A stretch of 64,000 nt of DNA from positions 372,001 to 436,000 of the forward strand of contig JAIXMO010000020.1 of assembly GCA_025677825.1 (NCBI GenBank), read 5' to 3'. This DNA is from Helicostylum pulchrum. Its lineage: Eukaryota; Mucoromycota; Mucoromycetes; Mucorales; Mucoraceae. Made by a program: the position numbers and the translations under genes. This document shows, piece by piece, positions 45,783 to 60,320 of the stretch (the first letter of the stretch is position 1; each line of letters starts with the position of its first letter). The notes beneath the pieces were generated by a model, which had not been told where the DNA came from, searched no databases, and saw nothing but the letters and a program-made list of their open reading frames with translations.

Positions 45783-48484
45783 TTGTAATATCTCTTTTTG
45801 AAAAAACAAAAAACAAAAACTTCTAATGGCTGGTACATTCGACATGTTATCAGTTTTATTTTTATTTTTGTTCTATACACACACAATCTCTCTTTTAAAT
45901 CATATACTTCATTTGATCCGCTCTTGTATTACACTTTCGTTACCTTTCCTTTCATCTCCAAGACTATAATCACGACGTATTGCATTCACACTATGTACAC
46001 ACTTATTCACGCTACCTTTCGTTTTTTTTTTATTCTTTTTTTTTTTTCTTAAATCATGCATGGCCTTTTTCTACACATAGTCTCTCTCTCTCTTAAAAAA
46101 AATATATACATATCATTTATAATTTGTCAATAAATCATCATCATCTTTTTGTAAACATAAAAATCTTTTTAAAAAAAAATCGGTATATCCTTTAATAGCC
46201 ACTAATTAAAAAAAGAGATGTCGCTCCTGCATGTAGGACTTAGAGAAGCACGAATAATCATGTTTTTAGATGCATGAGTTGTGCGGGATGATATTCAATG
46301 CACCCCTACATACCCTTCATCAATAACATATGGATTTTCATATGTTTCTTTGATGCGGCGTTTTCGGGAGATACACATACTCTACTTTTTTGCTCTCTCT
46401 CTCGTCGGTCCGACCACTTTTTTTTTTGGCGACGTATGACAGTCGTTCAATTTTTTTTTTTTTTGGGAAGATGGGAACGTGATAGCTCAAAAAGTTGAAA
46501 AGCTGGTTTTTTTTTTACTGTGCCTACGAGAATATAATAGGATGGGTGGGAGGGGGTTTATTTATGACATGCCAATTTATATACAATCCCGTTAAGAAAG
46601 CTCTATATAGTTATATTTTGATAAAATATAATTTACTAATATTTACAACTCTAAAATATCACCCTCTTTTTTTAGAATTGTAGCAAAAACCGATGCCAGG
46701 CTATCAGATGATTTATGATACGTAAACCTTCTTCTTTATTTGAAGATATCTATTTCAATAAGATTATAAAAGTGAATTTAATTATACATCTCTTTTTTCA
46801 AATCATTTTTGTCCTAGTTGATATAATTCTTTCATCCGTGGTAATTTTTAGGCTATGAACAAGGGTTTTCTCGTTAGGTCTTTTTTTTTTTAAAAGGCTA
46901 GAGATAAAACTACGAGGTCCGAGTACCAATCTGTGGTGTTACAGTACATCTGTGTATATCATTTTTTAACCGCTACATTTATCAGAGAACGGTGAACTTA
47001 TCTTTTTAGGATTGCATAGTTATGCAATTAGATTTAGCGGATGGCCACAAAAAAAAATGCTATCTTTGCGCACTTTGAGTTACATATCTTGAATCTAAAT
47101 GATTATTCTTATACTATAATGCCTAGTATATTATAGGCGTAACAGGGATTTTATTTTTACAATTATTTTCGTTAAAAAAATACAGTAGACAGTAAAGTAG
47201 TTTCGGATATACTTTTCGCTCAAGTTTACAATTTTCTAAGAAAGGCAGCATATATTTTTTTTTAACAAAACAGAAAGAGGTCTTTTGAGCATGAAAATGG
47301 CGAAACCCTACAGAATCTCTGTACAATCTGATCTCTGTTTTACAATATTACCATTTTAATCACTTCAACCGGGATATCCTTTTGAGGTATCGGATCCCAT
47401 CCAGCATAAAAAAAAAGATTGAAGGAAATGTTATTCTTTGAAGAAGTTCATTTCTCGCGTATACAATAAAGTATTTTGTTAGATTAATCTTTTTCTCGTG
47501 CGTATTTTAGCTTTCTTTTTTTATTTTACATTCAGCTTATGTGAGACATTTGTATTATATAAATACTTTTTTTGTGTAATGAGACGGAAGCAAGGACCAC
47601 ATTTTTTTGGTTTTAAACCAAGGAAAAAAAAAGTTACACAGTCTATTGATCGACTCTGTGTATTGTTATTGAGTAAGAAATATCAACCCTATAGCAAGAT
47701 AGAAACCTTATATGTGTAAACAATGTTTTGATTTTTTTACAACGTAAAAATAAACACATATATGTAACGTGTCAAAAAGTTTTACAAGATGTATCATTTT
47801 TTTATAATTAAAAGTATCAAGTGCCCTCTTGGTACCCCCACTATTGATAGTGTGTCATACCCGATTTACTTGTATCATTTATGTCTTGCCAAAGATGTAC
47901 GTACTCAAAACATTCGCGTTAAATCAGGTAATAAAATCAGGTCCTGCTGCTGAAATCTTATCCTTCCGAGTTTTCTTGTACACCTTTCTACGCAAGAACT
48001 AAACCATCCGAGTAAGCCGGTGATACAGTGTCAATCCCCCGTCCTAAACCGAATTATGTCCAGACCTTTTACCAATGCGTACCATGGATGCGTTTAACAA
48101 GGAATAAAAAAAAGTACGACAAACATATACAAAAAAATAAAAAGCGTTTTTCGAGCTTTTTGGCAGTTTTTTTATTTTTTTTATTTCTCGCTAATTTTTT
48201 ATACAAACGCATATAATAATAATTTAAAATAGTTGTAGTATGTAAAAGCACATCATACATATTAAAACAAGTAATGATAATACCTCCAAACATCTGGTAT
48301 GTAGATGAGCTCTTCGGATCTCGCAAACGGTCACATTCCGTGACGTAATTATCAGGTCGAAGACGCGGAGATTCATTGTTACTCGCGACACGTAAGTTAC
48401 TTTTTTTTACTTAGGGCATGCGTATTTCTTTTTTTAAATATCTGAACTGTTCATTAAAAACCAACTTTTATAAAACTATTCAAA
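45783..48484. other. Gene-poor region
   Basis: Begins with the 3' flank of the Ser-rich gene and ends with the Rpt1 promoter. In between only simple tracts and short motif-less open stretches. A TGACGTAA motif is at 48341-48348. Confidence 0.4.
48341..48348. promoter_or_regulatory. CRE-like motif upstream of RPT1
   Basis: TGACGTAA, 144 bases upstream of the RPT1 ATG. It resembles the half-palindromic site of bZIP factors. The reverse-complement core TACGTCA lies at a similar distance upstream of the OSCP gene. Confidence 0.3.
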
Positions 48485-50241
48485 ATGCCACCTAAAGCTG
48501 ACTGGGAAAAATGTAACTTGAAAGACTTTTTTAAAATATATATTATACAAAGAGTTTGAAATCGTTACTGATTTAACTTTCCTTTTTTTTTATATACTTG
48601 TAGACGAGAAGAACGCAGAGGAGAAGGAAAAGGACGAAAAGATTGTTGGTAAGAGAGAAACTGATGGAAAACACCTGGAAACCTTATACTCATCTATTAT
48701 TTTTTAAATAACTTTAGCTTTGGACGAAGGAGATATTAAACTTTTAACCACCTATGTAACTATCAAAAAGTGCAACACTCGTATATATATGCTCTCAACT
48801 TATGGAAAACTTTTTGTGTTTATTATTATAGGGTTTAGGTCCTTACACTAAGGAATTAAAGACTTTAGAGCAAGATATTAAAGATATTCAAAAGCGTGTC
48901 AATGAACATATTGGTAAAGGATTTATTTTTTTGAATTAGAATTATGCAACTTTTTTTTGTTGGATGGGAAAAAACTTATTATTATTATTTACGTGCAGGT
49001 GTAAAGGAATCTGATACAGGTCTTGCTGCTCCTAACTTATGGGATATTCCTGCTGATAAACAAAGAATGCAAGAAGAACAACCTTTACAAGTTGCTCGTT
49101 GTACAAAAATTATTCAAGGAGAGAACAATGAAGATCCTAAATACGTTATTAATGTCAAGCAGATTGCCAAGTTTGTAGTTGAATTAGTTAGACATGTTTC
49201 TCCTACAGATATTGAAGAAGGCATGCGTGTTGGGTAAATTGCTGAAATAGACTTACCTGTTTATAAAACATACTAATGTCGTTTTATTATTTTTAGTGTT
49301 GATCGCACAAAGTATCAAATTCAAATTCCTTTACCACCCAAGATTGATCCTTCAGTTACCATGATGCAAGTTGAAGAGAAACCTGATGTTACTTATAGTG
49401 ATATTGGTGGTTGTAAGGAACAAATTGAGCGTCTTTGTGAAGTTGTCGAGTTACCATTGTTACAACCTGAAAGATTTGTTAACCTTGGTATTGACCCCCC
49501 TAAAGGTGTCTTACTTTACGGTCCTCCTGGTACTGGTAAAACCCTTTGTGCACGTGCTGTAGCTAATAGAACTGATGCTACATTTATTCGTGTCATTGGT
49601 TCTGAACTTGTGCAAAAGTATGTCGGTGAAGGTGCTCGTATGGTTCGTGAATTATTTGAAATGGCACGTACAAAGAAGGCTTGTATTATCTTTTTTGATG
49701 AAATTGATGCTATTGGTGGAGCTCGTTTTGATGATGGTGCAGGTGGTGATAATGAAGTTCAACGTACTATGTTGGAATTGATTAATCAATTGGATGGTTT
49801 TGATCCTAGAGGTAATATTAAGGTATTGATGGCTACAAACAGACCAGATACCTTGGATCCTGCTCTTTTAAGACCTGGTCGTTTAGATCGTCGTGTCGAA
49901 TTTGGTTTACCTGACTTAGAAGGTCGTGCTCATATTATGAAGATTCACGCAAAGAGTATGAGTGTAGACCGCGATATTCGTTATGAATTAATTGCTAGAT
50001 TATGTCCTAATGCTACCGGCGCTGAATTAAGAAGTGTGTGTACTGAAGCTGGTATGTTTGCTATTCGTGCAAGAAGAAAGGTTGCTACTGAAAAGGACTT
50101 TTTGGAATCTGTTAATAAGGTCATCAAGGGTTATCAAAAGTTCTCCAGTACTCCCAAGGTAAATTTATTGATATTATTCTTTTTTTTTTTTGTTGCTTAT
50201 TAACTTTTTTTTCTTTCCTATAGTATCTCATGTGGAATTAA
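48485..50241 (+). CDS. RPT1: 26S proteasome regulatory ATPase Rpt1 (PSMC2)
   Basis: Seven exons: 48485-48512, 48604-48648, 48718-48755, 48832-48913, 48999-49233, 49297-50158 and 50224-50241; 435 residues, the usual family length. Rpt1 is one of six AAA subunits that unfold substrates for the 20S proteasome. Features: an N-terminal coiled coil (about 30-75), [16 protein letters not shown], the OB-type segment, Walker A GPPGTGKT (218-225), Walker B IIFFDEID (274-281), and the second-region-of-homology Arg residues in RPGRLDRR. The last exon is only 18 bases and encodes YLMWN, matching the YMTYN-type end of other Rpt1 proteins. Exons 1 to 4 are small and easily missed by gene finders. Confidence 0.96.
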
Positions 50242-50480
50242 ATTTATATCTTCTTTGCCTTTTTATACATAAAAAAAAAATATCATTAAATAAAAAAGAA
50301 AAAAAAAAATAATAATTTCCCATCTTTTTCTCTTTTTTTGTATAAATGTAAGGGAAACAAGTAAATTGAAACAAAAATCATCATTTTATTGAGTTTTTTT
50401 AAAGACTTTAATTAGAAGTAAATCAAGGATAATGCAGTGAGAGATAATGTATACAAGGAAGTGATGCAATAATTATTCCT

Positions 50481-50919
50481 TTATTGCTTGGATACAGTAC
50501 CCTTATTAGCCTTGGGCTTTGCCATCTTCTTGTTACCCTTGACACCAACAGCCTTGGAGATTCTCATGGGAGCTCCTGCGCCTTCGTCACGCTTGAACTT
50601 ACCTAATATTAAAATATATGTCACTATTTATTCTCCAAAAAAATAAAATTGACTTTTTTCTTACCACCAGCAATATTAATCTTTTGTCCGACATCTATTG
50701 TAATAAAACGTTAGCTCCGTTGTGTATGCTTATATGTTTTTTTTTCTACTTACCGTTAACATGAGCGTTGTTGGCCTGGAGTGCTTTATTGGCAATGTTA
50801 TTGAGAGTAATTGGGCCAGTACCGATATGATCTTTAGCTACAGCAGAGATAAGTGGACCAGCAGAAACGGTGGCGATTAAAGCGAGAACAGCAGAAACGA
50901 TGACAAGAGTACGAACCAT
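50481..50919 (-). CDS. Small secreted basic protein, paralogue 1
   Basis: Three exons on the minus strand: 50919-50754, 50694-50665 and 50602-50481; 105 residues. A signal peptide is clear (VRTLVIVSAVLALIATVSA, cleavage after Ala20). Then comes a KDHIGTGPITLNN segment (29-41) shared with paralogue 2, and a Lys-rich C-terminus with a KR site at 69-70 followed by DEGAGAPMRISKAVGVKGNK. Dibasic KR suggests Kex2-type processing to a basic peptide of 35 residues; this is inference. No Cys. A TATA box sits about 75 bases upstream of the ATG. It faces the 3' end of RPT1 (convergent). Family not recognised; candidates are a cell-wall or host/microbe-facing peptide. Confidence 0.75.
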
Positions 50920-50990
50920 GGTTGAGATAATTGTTAAATAAAAGTAAGATGAAACTAATACAGAAAAAAAAATAAAAGAAAATAAATTAG

Positions 50991-50998
50991 TATTTATA
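50991..50998 (-). promoter_or_regulatory. TATA box of secreted paralogue 1
   Basis: TATAAATA on the minus strand, 72-79 bases before the ATG at 50919. The same octamer stands at almost the same distance in paralogue 2. Confidence 0.55.
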
Positions 50999-51030
50999 CT
51001 CTTTTTTTCTGATTTTTTTTTTTTAGACAC

Positions 51031-52178
51031 TTAAATTGATAATTGTTGAAGTGAAGGGGTTGACTATTTAATAAAGAAAAGATCTTCCGTTTCTTTAAAA
51101 CTCCTTTTGGAATTTAACGATGGTGTTTTGCGCACGGATAATTAAGGATATAATTCAATGCATAATAAATACACAAATCCTATCTATCGGCAAACATTTT
51201 AAAAAAAAGATACCTTCTAAAATCACTAACAAGGGATATCATATCTAAGGAAATCCTTACTACATAAATTTAAAAAGAAAGTTGCGGCATATTATATTTA
51301 TGTGGCAGTACCTGAATAAACCAAAGTCGGAACGTAGGGAATGCAAATAAAAAATATTATTTAAATATACATTTATTTTTCAATTGGGAAAAAGTATGGC
51401 TTTTCCTTCTTAAATTTAGAATCCAATAACGTTATGTAGTAGTAGTGTTTCTTGAATTTAAAGGTCGCCTAATATTTATTTTAGTTACCTTGCCCTTATC
51501 GTTGACAAATAGTGGATCTACATTAATTTTTAGGAAAGTTTTTACGGCTAATAATTTATTTATTTTTTGATTTACGGGTTAGCGTAAAGTAACGTTTAAT
51601 ATGACTTTATTATCTTCACCGATACGTACTATATGCACAATGTCATTAACGCGTTAAAGAATTTACATATCACCACAAAGTTTTAATAAAAGACCTAAAG
51701 TCAAAATAAGAAGCACTTGACATTAATTGTAACTCAGCGCTCATATGCATAATTTTTCATGTTCGCTTTTTCGTTAAAACCGATGCTTATTATAAAGCAA
51801 ATAAACAAAATATATCCCAGCAACTAAAGTGGTTTTGGCACGCTTATTTCCCCTTATTTTTTTTTTAGGGATTTATGAAAGTGGGAAGCACGGGATAAAG
51901 ATCTTTAAAAACTGTTACGTTATGCATATATATATATAGCTATATACGTGAATAGTCTAATATATTATGCAAAGGACGTGCTTATTTATTCCAATAGAAA
52001 AGAAAAGAGAAAAACTTGTAGATTATGTAGTTAAAAATGATCAAAGTTTTTTATTTGTTAAATTAAAAGAATAGTATGGGTGATAAGAAGTAAAGTAGTT
52101 AATGCGTAAACTTTAAAGAAACCAATAACAAATGTTATATGAGATTAATGAGATAATTATATGCGAAATAGAACTGAT
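51031..52178. other. Spacer between the two secreted-protein genes
   Basis: About 1.1 kb of AT-rich non-coding DNA. It includes a segment at 51868-51905 (GGGATTTATGAAAGTGGGAAG) resembling 23741-23760. No gene. Confidence 0.45.
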
Positions 52179-52854
52179 TTAATCTGTGTTCATTTTTGAA
52201 TCCATTCTGTCCATTGAGGCCTTTCCATTTTTACCATGACCCTTATTGTTGTTAGCCTTGCGAGAGTGTTTATGTTCTGCACGCTTAGCTAAGTCTTTTC
52301 GATTCAAAAATAAATTTAGTAAATTAAATACAACATATCGAGTGAGTACTTACCAATGCCATTGTCTCTTTTCATACAGCCACATCCAGGGCCGTGAACA
52401 TGATCATAGCCGCCACCTACATCGGGACGGAAAGGACGGTGAGGACGGTGAGGACGAGGACGACGAGAAGGACGATTAATTGGTGGGCGACCTCCACCAT
52501 GGCCTCCACCGTTGTCTCCACCATGGCCTCCACCGTTGTCTCCACCATGGCCTCCACCATGGCCTCCACCATGGTCCCCATCAGGACCATCACTGAGAAC
52601 ATATATGCCTTGGAGGATATCTATGGCATACTGTTAGTGTTGTAAAAAAAGTAGTGATAATTATAATTTTTACCTTCAATTTCTGCGTCGTCGACTGAGC
52701 CTGCATCGTTAAGAAGATTATTGAATATAATTTCACCGGTACCAATGTGCTTTTCACTGGCAACGTTTAAAAGGGATCCATCGGGAGTAGGAATAGCAGA
52801 AATTGAGCCAATACATGCAATGATTGCTGATAAAATAATAGTAGAACGAACCAT
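52179..52854 (-). CDS. Small secreted protein with His-Gly repeats, paralogue 2
   Basis: Three exons on the minus strand: 52854-52674, 52620-52354 and 52294-52179; 187 residues. Signal peptide VRSTIILSAIIACIGSISA (cleavage near Ala20), then SEKHIGTGEIIFNN (33-46), the shared motif. Exon 2 encodes an imperfect repeat of GGGH and GGDN units (about residues 76-104), followed by an Arg/Pro/His-rich stretch (RPSRRPRPHRPHRPF) and a GCGC pair. KR sites in CMKRDNG and LAKRAEH suggest dibasic processing. His-Gly repeats often bind copper, zinc or nickel. Exon 1 and the intron positions match paralogue 1, so the repeat region was probably gained in exon 2 after duplication. Function unknown. Confidence 0.75.
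52494..52578. repeat. Minisatellite coding for the His-Gly repeat
   Basis: Tandem 12-15 base units of the type CCACCATGGCCT and CCACCGTTGTCT within exon 2 of paralogue 2. Unit order alternates, which suggests higher-order duplication of 30-base blocks. Confidence 0.75.
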
Positions 52855-53261
52855 ATTGAATTAAGTAAAGTGAATTGAGACTTAAGAGGATGAGGTATAA
52901 AAAAAAAGGTTTAGCTAAAGATATCAGTATTTATATATACTTTTTTTTTTCAATATATTTAACAAAGTAGCATATATTGCTTACGATTGTTGTAATAGCT
53001 ATGTGATAGATTAAAAATGTATACACGGAGATCTTTTTCCTTTCCCCTGTTGGAATTTGACGTCAAAAAGAATTTAACAGTAAATACGCAAGAGTAATGT
53101 AATGTTTTTATTATTTTATTCCCCTCACCCTTTATTTTTATCCCTTGGGAAATGTAGAAATTAATAAGGTAAGTATAATAATCACAAAAAGAAAAAAAAA
53201 AAAAGAACAAAGGGACCACACAGAGATTATTTTTTTTTTTAAAAAGAAAACAATTATTATA
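52855..53261. other. Intergenic, promoter of secreted paralogue 2
   Basis: TATAAATA (minus strand) at 52928-52935, 74-81 bases before the ATG at 52854. Beyond that lies the 3' flank of MCM6. No gene. Confidence 0.5.
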
Positions 53262-56425
<3,164 letters not shown>

Positions 56426-56859
56426 TGTTTCTTCTTCTTTTTTTTTTTTACTGTGTTGTTTATACGAAACAAGGTTTCAACGCGAAAAATTTGAAATAAA
56501 ATTTGAAATAAAAAAAATTGGTCACAAAAAAAATTCATAACGCGTTTTTCACAAGTCACAGACTGTTTCTGTAATAGATTGACTTGCTGCAACAGTATTT
56601 TGTAAGTTGGCAAGAAGAGCGGCGTCGTATTCCGGAGAAAACCCGTATACACTCTAATATGACAGGTTACAATTGCTAGTACAAGGATACACTATTTTTG
56701 GAAATCCCTTGAATTAAAACTTGGTAGAACAGTATCAATTTCTGGTCGAGTTACAAGCTTCAGTTATTCTAGCGTAAAAGTTTTCCTTATTGTCGATTTT
56801 ACTATGTTTAACTCTAGTTAGCTTTGATATTTCCCCCAAAAATCCTCAAACACATCTAT
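56426..56859. other. MCM6 promoter and non-coding flank
   Basis: Carries the ACGCGT and ACGCGAAAA sites described separately. Beyond about 56650 nothing is recognised. Confidence 0.45.
56540..56545. promoter_or_regulatory. MluI cell-cycle box upstream of MCM6
   Basis: ACGCGT, 115 bases before the MCM6 ATG, with a second related core ACGCGAAAA at 56479-56487. Together they resemble the paired MCB/SCB or E2F-type sites of G1/S genes. Confidence 0.5.
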
Positions 56860-57340
56860 AACTATCCTCTATCAGTAATTAAATTATTAATCTCTTCGTG
56901 TGTATGAATTGTGGCATTATCCATAATGAAATACTTATGTAGAAGGCTTTTAGTTCTGGGAAGTTATCTGATTGCCTCAAGACTCCCTGTTTTTGTACCA
57001 CTTTTTCTTTTACAAACCTCAACAGCGCCGACTCTTTCTGTTTTTGTTTGAACAACTTTAACGTTTACATTAATAATTTCTCCAAGAGTAGAATGTGATT
57101 CTGTTTTAGTAATACAGTGTTTTAGATTGGATTTTTTTATTTGATAAAATAGAAAGAAGAGTTAAAGAGTAGAAACTTCACTTTTTTGTTTTTTGCCTCT
57201 TCACGAGTATTTTTTATCCATGAAATAGGAGGTTTGTAATACAGAGAGACGCCTTTTGATTTATCGCACATGCGATTGTTGGCCTTTTTAGCAGTTGTAA
57301 GAATAATATTCTTTAACTGTAAAAGATTGGATACAATAGC
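56860..57340 (-). pseudogene. Tc1/mariner transposase relic
   Basis: Read on the minus strand, 57120-56860 gives TKTESHSTLGEIINV and, after a stop, a FIMDNATIHTHEEINNLI segment followed by TDRG. The xIMDNAxIH pattern holds the second Asp of the DDE transposases of the Tc1/mariner group, and the preceding part resembles the TTSHTTLGAIS block seen in fungal members. The open frame at 57364-57137 upstream may be part of the same relic. Stops and missing C-terminal PYSPELNPIE block show it is dead. Its ends were not located. Confidence 0.6.
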
Positions 57341-59140
57341 CGTGATTAAAGTTAACTCGTGCATGTTTCTAAAAAAACATGCACTTGCTCGGCTCTACCA
57401 TTCGATAAATACCAACGTCAATCAGTTCCATTTTATACGTTCGGATATGAAATCCGGAAATCAGCTCACTACCAACGCATTTCTTGGCCAATTTTACGAG
57501 GTCTGACTTTGGGAAAGTGGTATGATTACTTGTGGGTGACTTGGCTTACGCGTATGCTAGGTAAAAGTTTGCTCGAGAAGGCTCTAAATCTATTTACAAG
57601 AACTGGACTGTTTACAGTTCTCTGATATCTCCACAATTTTCGAACAAGAGTTGTTGGTATAAACCAAACTGCGTCTATTTATAAAAACTTATGGATGCGT
57701 TGAAGATTATGGTCTTCATCATCTATTAACGGAAGATAATCCTAACTGATATCGGAAGGAAATTCGATGTCTATGGGCTATTAAACATGTTAATACCGTC
57801 ATTATTATCAGTTATTTATCAAAAACTTGATATACATACACTGGCTTCTCCAACAATATTGTCATCTTCTTCGACAGTTTTCATCTTGTTCAGTCCAGAA
57901 TTGTACATAGTTTATTTTTTTAAGCACTATATTAAAAATACATTAGTTAATAAACATATTTTCCCGTAGAATGCTGCCTAAGCTTACTGGATATGCATTG
58001 TAATAAAGATAAAGAAGAAAAGCGATTTATCTACCTATTCTAAAAAAAATGACAAAATATATACGCGTTGGGCTGATAAAATGGATAATCACTTCCTCAT
58101 GTGATCTATTTACACTTGTTTGTTACAGTAGCTGCTCAATTTAAAGGCGCACTCACCTTTCGCACCACCGTACTCATCAAAAAAAAAAAAAAAGAGACGC
58201 ACGAGAGCCAAAACTCTTATTTCCGTTGCTAGTTTTTTTTTTACGAAAAAAATAAAAGAAAAGTATCTTGGGAAAGAAAAAGCAGAGAGTGTTCCCTAAT
58301 TCATATCATCTGTAAGACGCTTTACTCGTTTAATAGCTATCCACAATGTTCTTAATAAAACTTATTTTTCGCTAATAATATAATAGTTAGCGTGAAAACA
58401 AAGTGCCCGATCGGCATTATGTTTTTTAACGAAATATTATATCTTAGAAGGCATATGATAAACGTAATCATATTACACAAATGTAGTTCTCTACGTTCAT
58501 AAACTATTAATGTTCTAAATAAACATACTGAAAGAGTACAGTGCATCCCGTAACCATCTTAACGTAAGAAAAACGAGCTGATTATGAATTAGAATAGTAA
58601 AAATAAAAAACTGAATAATAATGCTCAGACTTATGATCACAGTTTGCTTAAATTTAATTTTGAAAGGTATTCGAATTCAATTAGTTGAGCTAAAAAAATG
58701 TTTGATTTGAGAGTGGATACACTGTATCAGGTTAATGAGACTGACATAGTTGTAATTGGTAATATTCGAGAATAAAAAGGAACCTAATATTCCGCCGAGC
58801 TCGATGATATTATTGAGATAGAACTTCAAGTGAATAGATCAGCTACGCTTCATGACAAAACTAACTATTTGTCAGGCAAGTTGGGTATGTTTTCTCCTAT
58901 TTTTGTTGCCCGATAGAGTGTCAATTATAATGATTAGATAAATCCTGTTCAAAAGAGTAATTTTAATTTTTTTTTAAAGAAGTAGCCCTTGGAAAATTTA
59001 TTTTTATCATTACGGTCCAAGTGTTGCTAATTGTTTTAAAGAAGTGACCTGACTGGCATGAACAAAACTGGATAATAAAATAAGAAACTGCTTTTCATTT
59101 TACAACTCAGTTTTTTGAGGCGCGGACCGAGAACGATGAA
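57341..59140. other. Gene-poor region
   Basis: Weak open stretches on the plus strand at 57359-57625 and 58698-58914 (pieces such as ATLHDKTNYLSGKLG) without a recognised family. A degenerate transposon left end is at 58126-58152. The rest is AT-rich. Confidence 0.35.
58126..58152. repeat. Degenerate left-hand Tc1/mariner-like end
   Basis: TACAGTAGCTGCTC followed by AATTTAAAGGCGC, close to the inward-read end TACAGTAGC plus GCTCTATTTAGGGG found three times elsewhere. It lies about 800 bases from the transposase relic, but its orientation points away from it. Confidence 0.4.
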
Positions 59141-59147
59141 TACGTCA
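59141..59147. promoter_or_regulatory. CRE-like motif upstream of the OSCP gene
   Basis: TACGTCA (TGACGTA on the minus strand), 152 bases before the ATG. A related site stands 144 bases before RPT1. Confidence 0.25.
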
Positions 59148-59292
59148 TCAAATCAAATTAGGCTGTCCCGAGGCCCCCAACTGGCCCTGACAAGTTTGCG
59201 GGGAGGGGGTGCAAAAAAAAAAAAAAGAAGAGGGTAAAAAAAGTTATAGCAATCACTCACTCTTTTTCTATAAATTATATAAATCAGTAAAA

Positions 59293-60320
59293 ATGGCTTC
59301 TAGATTCACCCGTTTGGCTACCTCTGTCCCTAAGGTAATATATTTACTGCCTTTTTTTAACGACACTAAAACGACGTATTTATGAGTACAATTACCCTGC
59401 GCTCGTTTTTTTTTTGTTATTATTTCTCGACATGGATAAAAAAAAAACCAGAAAAAAAAACTAATCACCTACTTATTTATAGTTTGCTCGTGGTTACGCT
59501 GCTGCCCCCGCTGTTATCAAGGTAATTTTATATCTTTAAAGCAAATACGATTAAATGAAGTTTTGGAAAAAAGAAAAGAAAAAAAAACTAACATAAAAGA
59601 AATAATAGGCTCCCGTTACCCTTTTCGGTCTTGATGGTCGTTATGCCACAGCTCTTTACACTGCTGCTGCTCGTCAAAACACCCTTGAAGCCGTTGAGAA
59701 GGATCTTAAGACCCTTAACTCTGCTGTCCAAAAGGATGCTGCCCTCAAATCTTTCTTGGAAAACCCCACTATCAACCGTGGTGCCAAGATGGAAGGTATC
59801 CTCGCTGTTTTAAGCAAGTCTGGTAAGGCTAACCCTATCACCCAAAACTTCTTTGAGACTATGGCCGAAAATGGTCGTTTGAACCAAACCGCCAAGGTTA
59901 TTGCTTCTTTCGAAGAATTGATGAGTGCTCACCGTAACGAATTACCCCTTGTTGTCACCTCTGCCAAGGTAATATATACATATATGTGATGATAAAAGAA
60001 AAAGAGAGCAAAGAGTATACTAATATAGAATGTATAATAGGCTTTGGATAAGGCTACTTTGAACAAGATTGTTGAATCTCTTCAAAAGTCTACCCTTGCT
60101 GAAGGTAAGAAGCTCCTTGTTTCTAACAAGGTTAAGCCCGATATTCTCGGTGGTATTATGGTTGAAGTTGGAGATAAGAGTATCGATTTGACTGTTTCTG
60201 CTAAGCTCGCCAAGTTGAACAAGTTGATCACTGGTAAGTTATATAATTAAAAAGGTGATGATGATGGTTACAAATACTAATTGTGCGTGTTTTTTTTATT
60301 ACCTTATAGACTCTATCTAA
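59293..60320 (+). CDS. ATP5: ATP synthase subunit 5 / OSCP, mitochondrial
   Basis: Five exons: 59293-59334, 59483-59521, 59609-59968, 60041-60233 and 60310-60320; 214 residues. OSCP links the F1 head to the peripheral stalk of mitochondrial ATP synthase. The N-terminus MASRFTRLATSVPKFARGYA is a typical cleaved mitochondrial presequence encoded by the first two exons. Then FGLDGRYATALYTAA, KFF-type helices (NPTINRGAKMEG, NPITQNFFETMAENGR) and the C-terminal KPDILGGIMVEVGDKSIDLT, ending LNKLITDSI. The last exon has only 11 bases, giving the DSI end found in fungal OSCP. Codon use is clearly more biased to C-ending codons (GCC, ACC, CTC) than its neighbours, as expected for a highly expressed gene. 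Confidence 0.96.

Noticed and set aside
48944..49237. Independent small gene starting inside RPT1
   Set aside because: It is intron plus exon 5 of RPT1 read through.
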